DNA of 64,000 nt, taken from positions 1 to 64,000 of the forward strand of contig NZ_JBIRCY010000025.1 in the NCBI RefSeq assembly GCF_044326205.1, given 5' to 3'. The position numbers and the translations under genes were made by a program. Positions 60,583-64,000 of the stretch are shown piece by piece; within the stretch, counting starts at the first letter, position 1, and every line of letters starts with the position of its first letter. Source of the DNA: Kumtagia sp044326205 (lineage in GTDB: Bacteria > Pseudomonadota > Alphaproteobacteria > Rhizobiales > Rhizobiaceae). A model generated the notes under the pieces. It worked only from the letters and a program-made list of their open reading frames with translations. It had not been told where the DNA came from and did no database searches.

Positions 60583-61275
60583 ATGCTGACGCTTTTCCAC
60601 CACCCTATGCTCGCCTCCTGCCGCTTCGTCCGCCTCGCCTTCGGCGAGTATGGCGAGGAACTGGCGCTGATCGAGGAGAAGCCCTGGAACCGCCGCAAGG
60701 AATTTCTGGCGCTTAACGCTGCTGGCACGCTGCCCGTGCTGCTGGCCGAAGGCGACGTGCCGATCGTCGGCGCGCAGGTCATCGGCGAATATGTCGACGA
60801 GACGCGTGGCGTCCTGAAGCGCGAGCGCCGCCTGTTCGCCGAGGACCCGATGCAGCGCGCCGAGATCCGCCGCCTCGTCGACTGGTTTCTCACCAAGATG
60901 GAGAGCGAGGTGACGCGGCATCTGGTTCGCGAGCGCGTGCTGAAGCCGCTGATGCCGTCCGACCTCGGCGGCGGCGCGCCCGATTCGTCCGCCATCCGCG
61001 CCGCCCGCTCCAACATCCGCCAGCACCTCAAATACATCAACTGGCTGGCCGGTACCCGCCAATGGCTGGCCGGCGTACGCATCAGCTATGCCGACCTCGC
61101 CGCCGCCTCGGCGATTTCCGTGCTCGACTATCTCGGCGAGATCGACTGGCGCGAGCATGGCGCGGCGCGCGAGTGGTATGTGCGGGTGAAATCACGCCCC
61201 TCCTTCCGCCCGCTGCTCAACGATAGGGTGCGCGGCCTCTCGCCGGTCTCCCATTATGCGGACCTCGATTTCTGA
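60583..61275 (+). CDS. fzlA: GST-family protein, FzlA-like (FtsZ-binding)
   Basis: 230 residues from ATG 60583 (MLTLFHHPMLASCRFVRLAF); the extension to 60553 is not conserved. It has the thioredoxin-like N-terminal half (GEYGEELALIEEKPWNRRKEF, AGTLPVLLAEGDVPIVGAQVIGEYVDE) and a helical C-terminal half. The end VSHYADLDF is the C-terminal tail typical of FzlA. In Caulobacter, FzlA binds FtsZ filaments and controls constriction during division. The neighbours queG and uppP fit a conserved alphaproteobacterial division-related locus. The name rests on the tail and the context. Confidence 0.75.
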   Translation: MLTLFHHPMLASCRFVRLAFGEYGEELALIEEKPWNRRKEFLALNAAGTLPVLLAEGDVPIVGAQVIGEYVDETRGVLKRERRLFAEDPMQRAEIRRLVDWFLTKMESEVTRHLVRERVLKPLMPSDLGGGAPDSSAIRAARSNIRQHLKYINWLAGTRQWLAGVRISYADLAAASAISVLDYLGEIDWREHGAAREWYVRVKSRPSFRPLLNDRVRGLSPVSHYADLDF

Positions 61276-62455
61276 GAATTTTTCGGCGGAGCGCCCGCCG
61301 GCGGCTGGCTCCGCGGGCGCCCGCCTCCGCGCCTTCCTTGATCGCGAGGCGAAAGCCGCCGGCTTCGATGCTGTCGCCGTGACCACTCCCGACGCCATTC
61401 CGCTCGCCGGCGAGCGGTTGGCTCAGTTCGTCGCCCAGAATTTTCACGGCTCGATGGCCTGGATGCGGGAGACGCTGGCGCGGCGCAGCGATCCCCGCAC
61501 TCTCTGGCCGGAGGTGCGCTCAATCGTCGTGCTCGCCATGAACTACGGCCCGGCGCACGACCCGCGCATGATCCTGGAAAGGCCCGACCGCGCCGCCATC
61601 TCCGTCTACGCCCAGAACCGAGACTATCACGATCTGATCAAGGGCAGGCTCAAAGGTGTGGCCGGAAAGCTCGCCGCGAAAACCGGCTGCGACGTAAAAG
61701 TCTTCGTCGACACCGCCCCAGTCATGGAAAAGCCGCTGGCCGAGGCCGCCGGCATCGGCTGGCAGGGCAAGCACACCAATCTGGTCAGCCGCGAGCACGG
61801 TTCCTGGCTCTTTCTCGGCACGATCTTCACCACCGCCGAGTTGGACCCTGACCCGCCCGAAACCGACCATTGCGGCTCGTGCCGCGCCTGCCTCGATGCT
61901 TGTCCGACAAATGCCTTCCCGGCGCCCTACCGACTCGACGCCCGCCGCTGCATCTCCTACCTCACCATCGAGAACAAGGGTCCGATCCCACTGGAATTCC
62001 GCGAGAAGATCGGCAACCGCATTTATGGCTGCGACGACTGCCTCGCCGCCTGTCCCTGGAACAAATTTGCCAGGGAAGCCTCCGAGGTGAAGCTGAAGGC
62101 CCGCGACGATCTGCGCGAGCCGAAACTAGCCGATCTGCTCGACCTCGACGACGCGGCGTTCCGCGAAAAATTCTCCGGCTCGCCGATCAAGCGCATCGGC
62201 CGCGACCGGTTCCTGCGCAACGTGCTCATCGCCGCCGGCAATTCGTGCGAAGAATCGCTTGCCGGCGGATGCATCCGCTTGCTCGACGACCCCTCAGCGC
62301 TGGTGCGCGGTGCGGCCGTTTGGGCGCTGTCGAAACTGGTGGACCGCGCCAGGCTCATGTCGCTCCACAGTAGCGCAATGGAGGCTGACGATAGCGTTCT
62401 ATCGGAGTGGCGGGCCGCCTTGTCAGGCTCGAAGCCTCCACTCCCCGTCGCTTGA
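61256..62455 (+). CDS. queG: Epoxyqueuosine reductase QueG
   Basis: The 399-residue cobalamin- and iron-sulfur-dependent enzyme performs the last step of queuosine synthesis in tRNA. Two [4Fe-4S] clusters are indicated by HCGSCRACLDACPTNAF near 206 and CDDCLAACPWNKFAR near 260. The N-terminal domain contains FHGSMAWMRETLARRSDPRTLWPEVRSIVVLAMNY, VDTAPVMEKPLAEAAGIGWQGKHTNLVS. The C-terminus holds HEAT-like repeats. The start overlaps fzlA by 20 bases. Confidence 0.93.
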   Translation: MRTSISENFSAERPPAAGSAGARLRAFLDREAKAAGFDAVAVTTPDAIPLAGERLAQFVAQNFHGSMAWMRETLARRSDPRTLWPEVRSIVVLAMNYGPAHDPRMILERPDRAAISVYAQNRDYHDLIKGRLKGVAGKLAAKTGCDVKVFVDTAPVMEKPLAEAAGIGWQGKHTNLVSREHGSWLFLGTIFTTAELDPDPPETDHCGSCRACLDACPTNAFPAPYRLDARRCISYLTIENKGPIPLEFREKIGNRIYGCDDCLAACPWNKFAREASEVKLKARDDLREPKLADLLDLDDAAFREKFSGSPIKRIGRDRFLRNVLIAAGNSCEESLAGGCIRLLDDPSALVRGAAVWALSKLVDRARLMSLHSSAMEADDSVLSEWRAALSGSKPPLPVA

Positions 62456-62527
62456 GCCACGAGCTGTTGAAAACACATCCTCATGGACCCGAGCCGGTCC
62501 GAGACGTCAGACGGAGCCTTTTTCGCC

Positions 62528-63436
62528 ATGCAGGTTTTCATCTTCGGCGCCGGCTATTCCGGGAAAGCTTTCGCCGCCGCCCGACCCGCCGGTGCCACCC
62601 GTATTGTCGGGACTACCCGCGATGAAGCGAAATTTCCAGCCCTTCAGGCGTCTGGCATCGCGCCGCTGACATTTGGCGGCAGAAGTGTCTCCGGCAATGT
62701 GATCAATGCTTTGGCCGACACCACCCACCTCATTGTCTCGGTCGCGCCGGACGATGCCGGCGATCCGGTGCTTGCCGCAGCCCGCGAAACGATCCTGGGC
62801 GCTATGCCTCGCCTCGGCTGGATCGGCTACCTTTCCACCGTCGGCGTTTATGGCGATCATCTTGGCGCCTGGATCGATGAGAGCACCGAATGCCGGCCAA
62901 CCTCGGCGCGCTCCCGCCGGCGCGTCGAGGCGGAGCAGCAATGGCTGGAACTCGGCCGCGACGCCTCTCTGCCGGTAGCGGTGCTACGTCTCTCCGGCAT
63001 CTATGGTCCGGGCCGCAACGCCTTTGTCAATCTGCGCGACGGCACCGCCAAGCGCTTGATAAAAAAGGATCAGGTATTCAACCGCATCCATGTTTCGGAC
63101 ATTGCCGGCGCGCTCTGGCATCTGGCGGAGCGTAATCTCGGCGGCGTCTTCAACGTCACCGACGATCTCCCTGCCCCGCCGCAGGACGTCGTCGCTTACG
63201 CGGCGCAAGTCATGGGTGTTGAGTCGCCGCCGGAAATTCCATTCGAGACTGCGGAACTGTCGCCGATGGCGCGCAGTTTCTACGGCGAAAATAAGCGTGT
63301 TTCCAATGCCTTGATCCGGAGAACTGGCTATTCCTTCCGCTATCCGGATTATCGCGCGGCGTTCGACGCCATGTGGGCGGACGGCAGTTGGGCGGGCGAT
63401 GCGGCCGGCGCCAGGAGCCCGATCAGGGCTTCGTGA
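62528..63436 (+). CDS. SDR-family NAD(P)-dependent oxidoreductase
   Basis: 302 residues from ATG 62528 (MQVFIFGAGYSGKAFAAARP); the longer frame from 62483 adds residues outside the fold. The Rossmann motif is GAGYSGKAFA at 7. Later elements are GYLSTVGVYGDHLGAWIDES, RLSGIYGPGRNAFVNLRDG, FNRIHVSDIAGALWHLAE and VFNVTDDLPAPPQDV. The classical YxxxK is not obvious; Tyr appears in GVYGDH. This resembles atypical SDRs of the YeeZ type. It lies about 70 bases downstream of queG. Confidence 0.85.
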   Translation: MQVFIFGAGYSGKAFAAARPAGATRIVGTTRDEAKFPALQASGIAPLTFGGRSVSGNVINALADTTHLIVSVAPDDAGDPVLAAARETILGAMPRLGWIGYLSTVGVYGDHLGAWIDESTECRPTSARSRRRVEAEQQWLELGRDASLPVAVLRLSGIYGPGRNAFVNLRDGTAKRLIKKDQVFNRIHVSDIAGALWHLAERNLGGVFNVTDDLPAPPQDVVAYAAQVMGVESPPEIPFETAELSPMARSFYGENKRVSNALIRRTGYSFRYPDYRAAFDAMWADGSWAGDAAGARSPIRAS

Positions 63437-63541
63437 TCGCCGGTTCCGTTCCTCGCGTGCTAAATTTCGCCACGCCGTTGATTCACCCTCCGTTAACCAG
63501 CCGGCGTCAGGCTGGCCGACGGGGTGTGCCGGGGATAGCGC

Positions 63542-64000
63542 ATGAAGATATTTGCACGCGCGGCGCGCATCGCCGCCCTCATCACGGTGGCGTTGACCCT
63601 CGCCATACCGGCAGCCCAGCCGGTCCAGTCGGCGGAACTTGCCAAAAACCTGTTTGGATCCAAGAGGTTGCCGGCCGCCACCCAGCCGCAGTCGATCGGC
63701 TTCTATTCCAAGGGATGCTTCGCCGGCGGCGTCGCCATCGCCACCGACGGCCCGACCTGGCAGGCGATGCGCCTGTCGCGCAATCGTCGCTGGGGCCACC
63801 CGGCGATGATCAACCTGATCGAAAGATTGTCGCGCGACGCCACCGCCGACGGCTGGCCCGGCCTGCTCATCGGCGACATCTCGCAGCCGCGCGGCGGTCC
63901 GATGATGACCGGCCATGCCTCGCACCAGATTGGCCTCGACGCCGACATATGGTTCACGCCGATGCCCGACCGGAGGCTTACTCCCACCGAGCGAGAGAAC
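63542..64000 (+). CDS. mepA: Penicillin-insensitive murein endopeptidase MepA, 3' end beyond the window
   Basis: The open frame runs 153 codons from ATG 63542 to the window edge. It begins with a signal peptide (MKIFARAARIAALITVALTL, then AIPAAQPVQSAELAK). The mature part has the M74 signature: IGFYSKGCFAGG, MRLSRNRRWGHPAMINLIERL, GLLIGDISQPRGGPMMTGHASHQIGLDADIWFTPMP, in which the zinc ligands in GHASHQIGLDAD are present. It is a periplasmic enzyme cutting D-Ala-mDAP cross-links in peptidoglycan. The remaining C-terminal part is not in the window. Confidence 0.93.
   Translation, partial: MKIFARAARIAALITVALTLAIPAAQPVQSAELAKNLFGSKRLPAATQPQSIGFYSKGCFAGGVAIATDGPTWQAMRLSRNRRWGHPAMINLIERLSRDATADGWPGLLIGDISQPRGGPMMTGHASHQIGLDADIWFTPMPDRRLTPTEREN

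Overview
The window is high-GC alphaproteobacterial chromosome, most likely from the Rhizobiales (Mesorhizobium/Phyllobacteriaceae type). This rests on the gene content (dnaK, dnaJ, an fzlA-like GST next to queG, uppP, an RlpA-like DPBB protein, an ECF42-type sigma factor with its YCII partner, many MalEFGK-type sugar ABC genes), on an alphaproteobacterial RpoH-type promoter at dnaK, and on the palindromic intergenic repeats typical of this group. No rRNA, convincing tRNA, CRISPR array or prophage was seen.

Layout. 1-1510: an IS5-family (IS427-like) element inserted into the terminal repeat of an IS1595-family element, followed by a decayed gene remnant. 2-10 kb: dnaJ and dnaK on the minus strand, separated by a GT26-GT4 fusion glycosyltransferase, an unknown 315-residue protein and repeat DNA; an M48 membrane protease diverges from dnaK. 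11-15.5 kb: an inverted repeat pair, then an OmpR-type regulator, a sensor kinase and a DUF4153/4173-like membrane protein. 16-19.3 kb: a damaged sugar-transport locus (GntR regulator without its DNA-binding domain, one MalG-type permease, a RidA protein, one ATPase). 19.3-32.2 kb: a DUF3307-like protein, a small lipoprotein, a 1938-residue FG-GAP/RTX-like secreted protein, a FecR-TPR-beta-barrel protein and a CHASE2 adenylate cyclase.

32.3-36.5 kb: an M24 peptidase, EamA exporter, cupin, PEP-hydrolase-family TIM barrel and TetR regulator. 36.9-42.8 kb: a complete sugar-type ABC transporter with two ATPases and a 68-residue membrane peptide. 42.9-47.5 kb: MAPEG, ECF42/YCII pair, SDR epimerase, DUF2087 and old yellow enzyme. 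47.8-49.7 kb: an unusual papain-like protease/alpha-beta-hydrolase fusion. 49.8-57.1 kb: two divergent carbohydrate-catabolic operons, one interrupted by a compositionally foreign ORF. 57.3-64 kb: housekeeping genes ending in a truncated mepA.

How parts may work together. The palindrome TGGTnnnACCA occurs twice upstream of the complete ABC transporter and once upstream of the operon that encodes a sugar isomerase, an enolase-superfamily dehydratase, an FCD-type GntR regulator and a 2-hydroxyacid dehydrogenase 17 kb away. I infer one regulon for uptake and breakdown of a sugar acid or related compound. The FecR-TPR-barrel protein and CHASE2 cyclase genes are one base apart and probably form an envelope-to-cAMP signalling unit next to a giant type I secretion substrate. 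The protease/hydrolase fusion is the least explained single gene.
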